Shown here: piece after piece, positions 33,342 through 42,870 of the stretch | How positions within the stretch are numbered: the first letter of the stretch is position 1 | Layout: each line of letters opens with the position of its first letter | Source of the DNA: SHZI01 sp040080965 | GTDB taxonomy: Bacteria > Pseudomonadota > Gammaproteobacteria > Steroidobacterales > GCA-2729495 | DNA length: 64,000 bases | Direction: 5' to 3' | NCBI GenBank assembly: GCA_040080965.1 | Contig: JBEBHH010000002.1 | Coordinates: 62,001-126,000, forward strand | The notes under the pieces: model-generated | Told to the model about the DNA's origin: nothing | Databases searched by the model: none | Seen by the model: only the letters and a program-made list of their open reading frames with translations | Position numbers and translations under genes: made by a program

Positions 33342-34328
33342 TCAGGCGGCCTGGCCGGCCGCGACAAAGGACTCCACCACGGCCGTCCATGCCAGAGCCA
33401 GGTTCCGGCGGTTGTAGCCCCCGCCCCCGGCCGCCAGCAACCGGCCATCGCACCAGCGATCAGCCAGGACGCATAACCGCGCGGCAGCAAAGCCGTGTGC
33501 GGCTGGCGAATACCGGAGGTGGGTTATCGGGTCGCCCGCCAGGCTGTCAGCCCCGCACTGAAGGAGGATGAACTCGGGCCGGAAGTCCGCCAGGTAACCC
33601 TCGACGCGCTCCCAGGCTTTCCGGAACTCGTTGTCGCCCGCCCCCGGCGCCAGGGGAATGTTGAGCTTGGTGCCCGCGGCAGCGCCCCGGCCAGTCTCCG
33701 CGGCGGTGCCGGTGCCGGGATACAGGTAGCGTCCATCCTCGTGGATGTCAGCGAAGCCGATCCCGGGATCGTCCTCGAAGGCGTAGAACACGCCATCACC
33801 GTGGTGGGCGTCGATGTCCACGTAAGCCACGCGCTGCAGTCCGTGCCGGGAGCGAAGCAACTCCAGGACTACGCCGCAATCGTTGTAGATGCAGAAGCCG
33901 GCCGCCCGGTCCCGGGCCGCGTGATGCAGGCCGGCGATGGGCACGAAGGCGCGGCGGGCGTGGCCTGCCATGATGTGTTCCATGGCAAAGACCGAGGCAC
34001 CTACGACAGCGGCCGCGGCAGCGTCAAGGCCTCGGCGGGCCGGCGTGTCGCCTCCGTCCAGCCAGCCGGTGCCCTCGAGGCACAGCGTCTCGACGCGGTT
34101 GATGTGCTCACGGGTGTGAAAGGCTGCGATCTCGGTGTGGGTCGCCTCCGTCGCGCAGGCCAGTGTGACCCGGTCGCCGAACCCCCGCTCCGCCAGTTCG
34201 CGGTGGAATACGTCGTGACGGTCGGGGCCGAATGGATGGCCGTCGCCAAAGCCGTAGGCCGCGATGTTCGCGCCCTTCATCACGAGCACGTCGTTGCGTC
34301 CCGAGGCCACCGCCACTACCCGACTCAT
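33342..34328 (-). CDS. histone-deacetylase superfamily protein (AcuC/AphA-like amidohydrolase)
   Basis: Members of this zinc-dependent family remove acyl groups from lysines, polyamines or other amines. The active site is visible: IAGLHHAARD (the His pair), YVDIDAHHGDGV (zinc-binding Asp and His), LQCGADSLAGDP (second zinc Asp), and GGGGYN (the catalytic Tyr loop). These are intact, so activity is likely. The ATG at 34328 gives 328 residues; an upstream frame to 34418 would run into the ettA promoter region. It is divergent from ettA (136 bases) and 72 bases from glyA. The substrate cannot be told from sequence. Confidence 0.88.
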   Translation of the reverse strand: MSRVVAVASGRNDVLVMKGANIAAYGFGDGHPFGPDRHDVFHRELAERGFGDRVTLACATEATHTEIAAFHTREHINRVETLCLEGTGWLDGGDTPARRGLDAAAAAVVGASVFAMEHIMAGHARRAFVPIAGLHHAARDRAAGFCIYNDCGVVLELLRSRHGLQRVAYVDIDAHHGDGVFYAFEDDPGIGFADIHEDGRYLYPGTGTAAETGRGAAAGTKLNIPLAPGAGDNEFRKAWERVEGYLADFRPEFILLQCGADSLAGDPITHLRYSPAAHGFAAARLCVLADRWCDGRLLAAGGGGYNRRNLALAWTAVVESFVAAGQAA

Positions 34329-34464
34329 CCACTGCAGGAGTCCCGAGTATAGCTTTGCAAGGTGTGGTCCTTGGCCGATAATGATCGCCTGTTGCCGTTG
34401 CCTCCGGCACGCGGCCAATCACCCCAGCCATCATCAAGAGCCAGAGCGGCAGTCAGGATTTCCA

Positions 34465-36138
<1,674 letters not shown>

Positions 36139-36163
36139 CGTGACCGGTTAAGATGCCCCGCAA

Positions 36164-36877
36164 ATGACAGCCAGCATCACCGCAGACGGCCGCTTCGAAC
36201 GCAACGGCGGCACCGGCACGATGGAATGCCCGCACTGCGGGGCCATCGGCCCGATGACGGTGACGGCCTTTCCCGCGTTCAACAAGCTCAAGGCCGAGCG
36301 GCCCACCCAGGTGGGGGTCGTCCTGCAGTGCTCGGGCTGCAAGGCGCCGGTCTTCCTGCGCTACCGGACCCGGGCGTGGCGCGACGACCGGGTCGAACTG
36401 CACCCGCTCCCCCAGCCGGTCGAGAACCCCCCGGAGCGCTTCAGCCTCAGCTACCTGCCGCCGGCCGTGGCAGCGCGCTTCCGGGAGTCACTGGCCTGCT
36501 TCAGCAGCGGGCTCTGGCAGGCCTTCGCCGCCATGTGCCGGCAGACCGCCCGCGCCGTCTTCGACGATGTCGGTGACGCGGGACGCCTCCGGGTCTACGA
36601 CCTGGTGGCCGAAGTGCAGGAGCTCGGGGACATCGACGAGGCCACCTTCAACGCCGTGCGCCGGATCATCTTCGACCCGGACGCCGGCAAGCAGGAACCG
36701 GAATACGATCGCCGCCAGGCCGCAGTGCTTCTCGAAACGATGAAGGACCTCCTGACCCAGACCTACGTGCGGCGGGCGAAGCTGCGGCAGGCGCTGAAGG
36801 TGCGGCGGTTCTTTGCCAACCAGGCGGCGGGGATCGACGAGGACGATCCGGAGCTTCCCGTCCGGAAGCTCACCTGA
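36164..36877 (+). CDS. zinc-ribbon protein, probably DUF4145 family
   Basis: The 237-residue protein carries two CxxC pairs (CPHC at about residue 22 and CSGC at about 56) that should bind one zinc, then YLPPAVAARFRESLACFSSG and a largely helical C-terminal domain (about 115-215). This layout fits DUF4145, whose function is unknown but which is often found near nucleic-acid-related genes. It follows ettA by 25 bases and could be cotranscribed. It is convergent with purL. No membrane segment or signal peptide is present. Confidence 0.7.
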   Translation: MTASITADGRFERNGGTGTMECPHCGAIGPMTVTAFPAFNKLKAERPTQVGVVLQCSGCKAPVFLRYRTRAWRDDRVELHPLPQPVENPPERFSLSYLPPAVAARFRESLACFSSGLWQAFAAMCRQTARAVFDDVGDAGRLRVYDLVAEVQELGDIDEATFNAVRRIIFDPDAGKQEPEYDRRQAAVLLETMKDLLTQTYVRRAKLRQALKVRRFFANQAAGIDEDDPELPVRKLT

Positions 36878-36901
36878 ACGGCGTCCAGCGCGCCCGGCCC
36901 T

Positions 36902-39900
36902 TTAGCCGGCGAATCGCCTGGCGTTCCTGAACAGCCGCAGCCAGGGGCCGTCGTCGCCCCACCCCGCCGGGTGCCAGGAGTGCTGGACGGTGCGGTGCAC
37001 CCGCTCGGGGTGTGGCATGAGGATCGTCACGCGCCCGTCCGCCGAGCACAGGCCCGCGATGCCGCCCGGCGAGCCGTTGGGATTGGCGGGATAGGTCTCC
37101 GCCGGACGGCCCCGGTTATCGACGTAGCGGATTGTCACCTGCCCGGCCGCCTCGCAGGCCTGCTGGTGCCCGGGCGCAAATGCAGCCAGGCCCTCGCCGT
37201 GGGAAGTCGCGATCAGGAGCCGGCTCCCGGCCATGCCGTCGAGGAGCACCGAGCGCGACGGGAGCAGTTCCACCAGACTCAGTCGCGCCTCGAACTGCTC
37301 GGAGCGGTTCTGGCGGAAGCGCGGCCAGTGATCCGCGCCGGGAATCAGCTCCGCAAGCACCGACAGCATCTGGCAGCCATTGCACACGCCGAGCGTGAAG
37401 GTTTCGGGGCGCGCGAAGAACGCCGAAAACTCGTCCCGGGCCCGTGCGTTGAAGAGGATCGACTTGGCCCAGCCACCGCCGGCGCCCAGGACGTCGCCGT
37501 AGGAAAATCCGCCGCACGCGGCAAGCCCGGCAAACTCCCGCAACGAGCGCCGACCCGACAGCACGTCGGTCATGTGCACGTCCACCGCGTCGAAGCCGGC
37601 GAGTCCGAAGGCGGCTGCCATCTCCAGCTGGCTGTTGACGCCCTGCTCCCGGAGGATCGCCACGCGCGGACGGCGCTTCGTGGTGGCAACGATCCGCGCA
37701 GCGGGATTCCCGGCCGCGTCGAATGTGAGCAGCGGTGAAAGGCCGGGGTCCTCCGGATCGAGCTGGGACTGCCAGGCCTCGGCGGCCGTAGCCGGGTTGT
37801 CGCGAAGGGCCTGCATGCGGAAGGACAACTCCGACCAGGCGCGGAGCAGGTCCGTCCGGGAACTGCCAAACAACCGGCTGCCCGCGGCAGAGATCGCAAC
37901 CTCGTCAGCCTGTGTGACCGAGGCCACGCGCCGGAGCGAATGAGCCAGGCCGTGGCGCCCGAGAACGGCAGCAATCGTGCCCGCGTCGGCATCGCGCACC
38001 TGGATGACCGCGCCGAGCTCCTCGGCAAACAGCGCGCCGAGCTGCTGCTCGTGTGTCCCTGCGTCGAGCCGCACGTCGAGGCCCGTACGACCCGCGAAGG
38101 CCATCTCGCACAGGGTGACGAACAGGCCGCCGTCGCTGCGGTCGTGGTAGGCAAGGATCAGCCCCGCCGCCCGCAGCTCCTGGACGGCGGCAAAGAAACT
38201 GCCGAGCGCCGCGGGATCGTCTACGTCAGGGGGCTCGCCACCCGTGCGCACGAATGCCTGGGCCAGGCTGGAACCGCCGAGCCGGTTGCGGCCCGCACCC
38301 AGGTCGATGAGCCAGAGCGAGGTTCCCGCCTCGCGGCGCAGTTCCGGCGTGAGGGTGCGCCGGATGTCGTCGACGGGGGCAAAAGCCGTGACGACGAGTG
38401 ATACCGGGGCGACGACGGCGCGGGCCGCACCGTCCTCCTGCCAGCTGGTCTGCATCGACAGCGAGTCCTTGCCCACGGGAATGGCAATGGACAGGGCACG
38501 GCACAGCGCGCTCACGGCCGAAACGGTGTCGTAGAGACGCTCGTCCTCGCCGGCTGCGCCGGCGGCGGCCATCCAGTTGGCCGACAGCCGCACGTCCGAG
38601 ACATGGCGAATCGAGGCGGCCGCAACGTTGGTCAGCGCCTCGCCGACGGCGAGCCGGCCCGAGGCCGGCGCATCCAGCAGGGCCACCGGAGAGCGCTCGC
38701 CCATCGCCATCGCTTCGCCGGCAACGGAGTCGAAGCCCAGCGCCGTAACCCCCACGTCGCTCACTGGCACCTGCCACGGCCCGACCAGCTGGTCCCGGGC
38801 GACCAGCCCGCCGACTGTGCGGTCACCGATGTGAATGAGGAAGGACTTGTCGGCCACCGCTGGCAGCCGCAGGACGCGCAGGCAGGCCTCCGGCAATTCA
38901 ATGCCCGACAGGTCGAGGGCCCGCCTGGCTGCCGGCTGTCGGACGACCTGCCGGACCATCTGCGGCGGCTTGCCGAGCAAGGTCTCCAGCGGCATGTCCA
39001 CAGGCGTGTCACGAAGAAGACTGTCACTGACGACGAGGCGGCGCGTGTCGTCGAGAGGACCAAGGACCGCATAGGGACAGCGCTCCCGCGCGCACACCGC
39101 CTCGAACCACGCCAGGTCGACCGGGTCGATTGCGAGCACGTAACGCTCCTGGGCCTCGTTGCACCATATCTCCAGCGGCGACATGGCGACGTCGGCGCAG
39201 GGGATGTTGCGCAGTTCGAAGCGCCCGCCCCGGTGCGCATGATCAACGAGTTCGGGCACGGCATTGGAGAGACCGCCCGCTCCGACGTCGTGGACCATGA
39301 GGATGGGATTCGGTCGCCCGGCAGTGGCCGCCAGGGCGCGGCAGGCCTCGATGACCTGCTGGGCGCGCCGCTCGATCTCCGGATTGCCGCGCTGGACCGA
39401 TGCGAAATCGAGGTCGGCCGAGCTTACGCCGCTGCCAACGGACGAGGCCGCGCCGCCGCCAAGGCCAATCAGCATCGCGGGGCCGCCAAGCACTATGACG
39501 AGCGAACCCGGCGGCGGGTCAGCCTTCTCTACATCGGCCGCGGCGATGTTGCCGAGGCCTCCGGCAATCATGATGGGCTTGTGGTAACCGCGCGCGATGC
39601 GGGGATCGCCGGGGTCAGCCTGCTCGAAGGTGCGGAAGTAGCCGTTGATGTTCGGCCGCCCGAACTCGTTGTTGAAGGACGCGGCGCCGATCGGTCCCTC
39701 GAGCATGATCTGGAGCGCGCTGGCGATGCGATCCGGCCTGCCAATGGCGTCCGCGGGCAATTCCCAGGGCTGCTCCCAGCCGGGCAACGCCAGGTTCGAA
39801 ACCGTGAAGCCGGTGAGGCCCGCCTTGGGCCGGCCGCCGCGGCCGGTGGCCCCCTCGTCACGCAGCTCGCCGCCCGAGCCCGTGGCCGCACCGGGAAACG

Positions 39901-40840
39901 GCGAGATCGCCGTCGGGTGATTGTGAGTCTCTACCTTCATCAGCGTGTGCACCGGCCCGTCCGCGGCCACGTAGTCACCGGTGGCCGGATCCGCGTGCAG
40001 GTGGACCGCCATGGCGCCTTCGATGACCGCAGCGTTGTCCTTGTAGGCACTCAGCACGCCGCGCGGATTGGTGGCGTGAGTGGAGCGGATCATCTGGAAG
40101 AGGCTGTGCGACTGCTCCTCGCCGTCAATGACCCAACGGGCGTTGAAGATCTTGTGGCGGCAGTGCTCCGAGTTCGCCTGGGCGAACATCATCAACTCGG
40201 CGTCGGTGGGATCCCGTTGCTCGGCGCCGAACCTGTCGGCGAGGTAGCGGATCTCGTCAGTCGAGAGCGCGAGACCCAGGTCGGCATTGGCCCGGTCGAG
40301 CGCGGCGATGCCGTCCTTCAACAACGGCACCCGGCGCAGCGGCCGCGGGGACTCGGCCGCGAACAGGGCCGACGCCAGCTCCGGCCCGGCAAGGTTTCCC
40401 GGAAGGATGCTCTGGGTCATCCGGTCGTGGAGCAGGGGCGCCAGCAACGCCTGGTCGGCGGACGAGAACGGCCGGTTCGTGGCAAAGCTGAAGCACACGC
40501 CCCGCTCGACGCGGCGCACGGCCGCAAGCCCGCAGCTGTGGGCGATGTCGGTGGCCTTGCTGGACCAGGGAGAGACGGTGCCGGTCCGGGGCAGGACGAG
40601 AAGCTGCGGCACGGTAACGTCAGCAGCGCCCGATGAGCCATCGTCGAGCAGACTGCGCAAGGTCTTCTCTGCCGCCGCCGACAGAGGCACGTCGAGGTCA
40701 ATGACGTGAACGAACCGGGCGCCGACGGCAGTCACGCCGGGAATGAGCGCCCGGACATCCTGCAGCAGCTTCTCCAGCCGGAATCCGGAAAGCGCGGAGC
40801 CACCAGGCCAGACAAGGGGTGAAACGCGCGGCGGTGTCAC
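36902..40840 (-). CDS. purL: phosphoribosylformylglycinamidine synthase (long single-chain form)
   Basis: PurL makes FGAM from FGAR, glutamine and ATP in purine synthesis. At 1312 residues it is the large gammaproteobacterial form, with an N-terminal PurS-like part, two AIR-synthase-like halves and a C-terminal glutaminase. Key segments are RVERGVCFSF, MVKVETHNHPTAISPFPGA-like MKVETHNHPTAISPFPGAA, and in the glutaminase GVCNGCQMLSVL with its nucleophile Cys, plus MPHPERVHR near the end. The start is a GTG at 40840 overlapping the stop of the DUF1820 gene (GTGA), so the two are translationally coupled. Confidence 0.97.
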   Translation of the reverse strand: MTPPRVSPLVWPGGSALSGFRLEKLLQDVRALIPGVTAVGARFVHVIDLDVPLSAAAEKTLRSLLDDGSSGAADVTVPQLLVLPRTGTVSPWSSKATDIAHSCGLAAVRRVERGVCFSFATNRPFSSADQALLAPLLHDRMTQSILPGNLAGPELASALFAAESPRPLRRVPLLKDGIAALDRANADLGLALSTDEIRYLADRFGAEQRDPTDAELMMFAQANSEHCRHKIFNARWVIDGEEQSHSLFQMIRSTHATNPRGVLSAYKDNAAVIEGAMAVHLHADPATGDYVAADGPVHTLMKVETHNHPTAISPFPGAATGSGGELRDEGATGRGGRPKAGLTGFTVSNLALPGWEQPWELPADAIGRPDRIASALQIMLEGPIGAASFNNEFGRPNINGYFRTFEQADPGDPRIARGYHKPIMIAGGLGNIAAADVEKADPPPGSLVIVLGGPAMLIGLGGGAASSVGSGVSSADLDFASVQRGNPEIERRAQQVIEACRALAATAGRPNPILMVHDVGAGGLSNAVPELVDHAHRGGRFELRNIPCADVAMSPLEIWCNEAQERYVLAIDPVDLAWFEAVCARERCPYAVLGPLDDTRRLVVSDSLLRDTPVDMPLETLLGKPPQMVRQVVRQPAARRALDLSGIELPEACLRVLRLPAVADKSFLIHIGDRTVGGLVARDQLVGPWQVPVSDVGVTALGFDSVAGEAMAMGERSPVALLDAPASGRLAVGEALTNVAAASIRHVSDVRLSANWMAAAGAAGEDERLYDTVSAVSALCRALSIAIPVGKDSLSMQTSWQEDGAARAVVAPVSLVVTAFAPVDDIRRTLTPELRREAGTSLWLIDLGAGRNRLGGSSLAQAFVRTGGEPPDVDDPAALGSFFAAVQELRAAGLILAYHDRSDGGLFVTLCEMAFAGRTGLDVRLDAGTHEQQLGALFAEELGAVIQVRDADAGTIAAVLGRHGLAHSLRRVASVTQADEVAISAAGSRLFGSSRTDLLRAWSELSFRMQALRDNPATAAEAWQSQLDPEDPGLSPLLTFDAAGNPAARIVATTKRRPRVAILREQGVNSQLEMAAAFGLAGFDAVDVHMTDVLSGRRSLREFAGLAACGGFSYGDVLGAGGGWAKSILFNARARDEFSAFFARPETFTLGVCNGCQMLSVLAELIPGADHWPRFRQNRSEQFEARLSLVELLPSRSVLLDGMAGSRLLIATSHGEGLAAFAPGHQQACEAAGQVTIRYVDNRGRPAETYPANPNGSPGGIAGLCSADGRVTILMPHPERVHRTVQHSWHPAGWGDDGPWLRLFRNARRFAG

Positions 40841-41178
40841 TTGCCCGATTCGCCGGAACCACCCGGCGTGTAGATGGGCACGGGGAACTGGGTGACGTTG
40901 CCGGCTTCGGCCACCGTGACCTTGCTCACGCCCTGCTTCTCGACTTCGTCGATCCGGAGGATCGAGTGCATGGGCAGGTACGTGCGCCGCACCCCGGCAA
41001 ATTCGGTCTTGATGCGCTCTTCCGAGGGATCGACGACGACGCTGGATCGCTCGCCGAACACCAGGCGCTCGACCTCGACGAAGCCGAACAATGTGCCCTG
41101 CGTCACACTCCGGGCGTAGATCTCATAGACCTTGCCCTGGCTGACGAAGATGACCTTGTAGAGATGCCTGGCGGACAT
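40837..41178 (-). CDS. DUF1820 family protein
   Basis: The 113-residue protein starts MSARHLYKVIFVSQGKVYEI and contains SVTQGTLFGFVEVERLVFGE, SEERIKTEFAGV and SILRIDEVEKQGV, the DUF1820 pattern seen in many gammaproteobacteria. Its function is unknown. The ATG at 41178 was chosen because the frame open to 41772 lies antisense to the FHA gene. It overlaps purL by four bases and is the first gene of that operon. A Gly/Ser tail ends the protein. Confidence 0.85.
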   Translation of the reverse strand: MSARHLYKVIFVSQGKVYEIYARSVTQGTLFGFVEVERLVFGERSSVVVDPSEERIKTEFAGVRRTYLPMHSILRIDEVEKQGVSKVTVAEAGNVTQFPVPIYTPGGSGESGK

Positions 41179-41316
41179 GGGCGGATCGCGGTGCGGGGGC
41201 GCAGTATAACCCACGCGGTATTGGGCGTCGGCCTCCATGCCGGCCCGAAGTGTGACCGGCTGCAGGTCCCACGCCGGAGCTAATCGGCCATGATGCACGC
41301 TGGGTAAGGGACTGCC

Positions 41317-42531
41317 ATGCCGCTCCGACTGCGAGTAACCAGTGACAGCAAGGCGCTGCCGCGCGACCAGCGCGTGCGGGAATTTCCCGCCGTGGGCGGC
41401 ACGATCGGCCGGGGCCCGGACAATGACTGGGTGCTGCCCGACGATAGCCGGTACGTCTCGAGCCGGCATGCGGTGGTCGACTATCAGGGCGGCGCCTACT
41501 ACCTGGTCGACACCAGCCGCAATGGCGTCTTCGTGAATGGCTCGGACACACCGGTGGGCCAGGGGCACCCCCAGCGCCTCTTCGACGGCGACCAGCTCCG
41601 CATCGGCGAGTTCGAGATCTCCGTGGACATCAGCGGCGGCGACGAGGAACTGCGCGAGGATGGAATGCGGGACTCGATCGTCCGCGCCCAGCTGGTCCCC
41701 GAGGACGAGTCCGTGGAACTGATGCTCGTCTCCGAGGACAAGCTGACCCGCGACTCGCACCTGCAACGCCACCTGACGGCCTCCAGTTCCATCGTGGCAA
41801 AGCCAAAGGTCGCGCCGCCGCGCCCGGTGGCGGTGCCCAGCCCGCCGAAAAAGGCAGGCGCGAAGGACTCGCCGCCCGCATCAGCCCGGGCACCGGCACC
41901 GGCCGCGCCGACAGGCGGGGTGGAACCCGAGCAGCGGGCCCTGGCGCAATTCCTGGAGGCTGCAGGCATCAAGCCCGAGGCCATCGCGGGCCATTCGCCC
42001 GCCGAAGTCCTGCAGGGCTCGGCCAAGCTCCTGCGTGTGATGGTCAGCGGCCTCATGGAGCTGCTCCGCGAGCGGAGCCACATGAAGGACACGTTCCGCC
42101 TGCCCCAGACCGTGATGCAGGCGGCCCAGAACAATCCCCTGAAGTTCTCCCCCAACGTGGACGAGGCGCTCCGCTATCTCCTCAACGACCGGGGCGAAGG
42201 CGCCTACCTGAGTGCGGAGGATGCGGTGCGTGCCGCCTTCCGCGACGTGCGCCAGCACGAGCAGGCGCTCGTCAAGGCGATGCTCCAGGCGGTGCAGGAC
42301 TACGTCGAGCGCTTCGATCCGGAAGAACTCAAGGCCCGCTTCGACAAGGGCCTGAAGCGTGGCGGCCTGCTCTCCAGCGCAAACAAGCTCAAGTACTGGG
42401 AACTCTACGAGGAGAGCTACCCCGCGCTGACCCAGCGCGAGGAAGGCGGGCCGCCCCAGCTGTTCACCGAGGAGTTCGCCCGGGCTTACATGCAGGAACT
42501 CGACGGCCAGAAGGCCGCCCGCAGCCGCTAG
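41317..42531 (+). CDS. type VI secretion-associated FHA domain protein (TagH/Fha-like), orphan
   Basis: Residues about 1-105 form a forkhead-associated phosphothreonine-binding domain: GTIGRGPDNDWVLPD, SSRHAVV and NGVFVNG hold the usual Arg, Ser, His and Asn. An Ala/Pro-rich linker follows. The C-terminal ~190 residues (from RALAQFLEAAGI, through VMVSGLMELLRERSHMKDTF and NNPLKFSPNVDEALRYLL) match the TagH/Fha C-terminal region of type VI secretion. In T6SS this protein acts in threonine-phosphorylation control of assembly. No other T6SS gene is in this window. The nearest kinase is the cNMP-domain kinase at 24.8-26.2 kb. Confidence 0.85.
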   Translation: MPLRLRVTSDSKALPRDQRVREFPAVGGTIGRGPDNDWVLPDDSRYVSSRHAVVDYQGGAYYLVDTSRNGVFVNGSDTPVGQGHPQRLFDGDQLRIGEFEISVDISGGDEELREDGMRDSIVRAQLVPEDESVELMLVSEDKLTRDSHLQRHLTASSSIVAKPKVAPPRPVAVPSPPKKAGAKDSPPASARAPAPAAPTGGVEPEQRALAQFLEAAGIKPEAIAGHSPAEVLQGSAKLLRVMVSGLMELLRERSHMKDTFRLPQTVMQAAQNNPLKFSPNVDEALRYLLNDRGEGAYLSAEDAVRAAFRDVRQHEQALVKAMLQAVQDYVERFDPEELKARFDKGLKRGGLLSSANKLKYWELYEESYPALTQREEGGPPQLFTEEFARAYMQELDGQKAARSR

Positions 42532-42605
42532 ACTTCCGCCGGCCCTCCGCAGTTTCCCGGATACCCCGTTGCGTTGCGAAACCGCATCGTGGTGCAGGTT
42601 CGGGC

Positions 42606-42637
42606 TTTCAAATGACAATGATTCTCATTTAGAATCA
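42606..42637 (+). promoter_or_regulatory. Fur box and probable promoter of feoAB
   Basis: The 19-base segment GACAATGATTCTCATTTAG (42614-42632) matches 13 of 19 bases of the classical Fur box. It overlaps a second, perfect inverted repeat TGATTCT-CATTT-AGAATCA (42619-42637). A possible -10 box TAGAAT (42630-42635) with -35 TTTCAA (42606-42611) would place the transcription start a few bases from the feoA ATG. Iron-bound Fur should therefore repress the operon. Confidence 0.8.
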
Positions 42638-42642
42638 CAACC

Positions 42643-42870
42643 ATGACACTGGATGAACTAAAGATCGGCCAGGCCGGGACCATCACCCGTATTGACGGTG
42701 AGGGTCCCGTGGTGCAGCGCCTCATGGCCCTGGGCCTTCTGGCCGGGTCACCGGTCCGGATCACCCGCCGGGCCATTGGCGGCGACCCGATCGAGGTGGC
42801 CGTCATGGATTACGCCCTCTCGCTACGGCGCGAGGAGGCCCGCCGCGTCCAGGTCGTGCGGGGGACATGA
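42643..42870 (+). CDS. feoA: ferrous iron transport protein A
   Basis: FeoA is a small cytosolic SH3-like partner of the FeoB Fe(II) permease. The 75-residue protein shows MTLDELKIGQAGTI, the LMALGLLAGSPVRI stretch and ALSLRREEARRVQV, typical of FeoA. There is no Shine-Dalgarno sequence before the ATG (the bases are AATCACAACC), and the predicted transcription start is very close, so translation may be leaderless. The stop overlaps the feoB start by four bases (ATGA). Confidence 0.94.
   Translation: MTLDELKIGQAGTITRIDGEGPVVQRLMALGLLAGSPVRITRRAIGGDPIEVAVMDYALSLRREEARRVQVVRGT

Noticed and set aside
33342..34328. Class I histone deacetylase acting on chromatin
   Set aside because: The fold and active site match, but bacterial members act on other acyl-amines or protein lysines; no histone substrate should be assumed.
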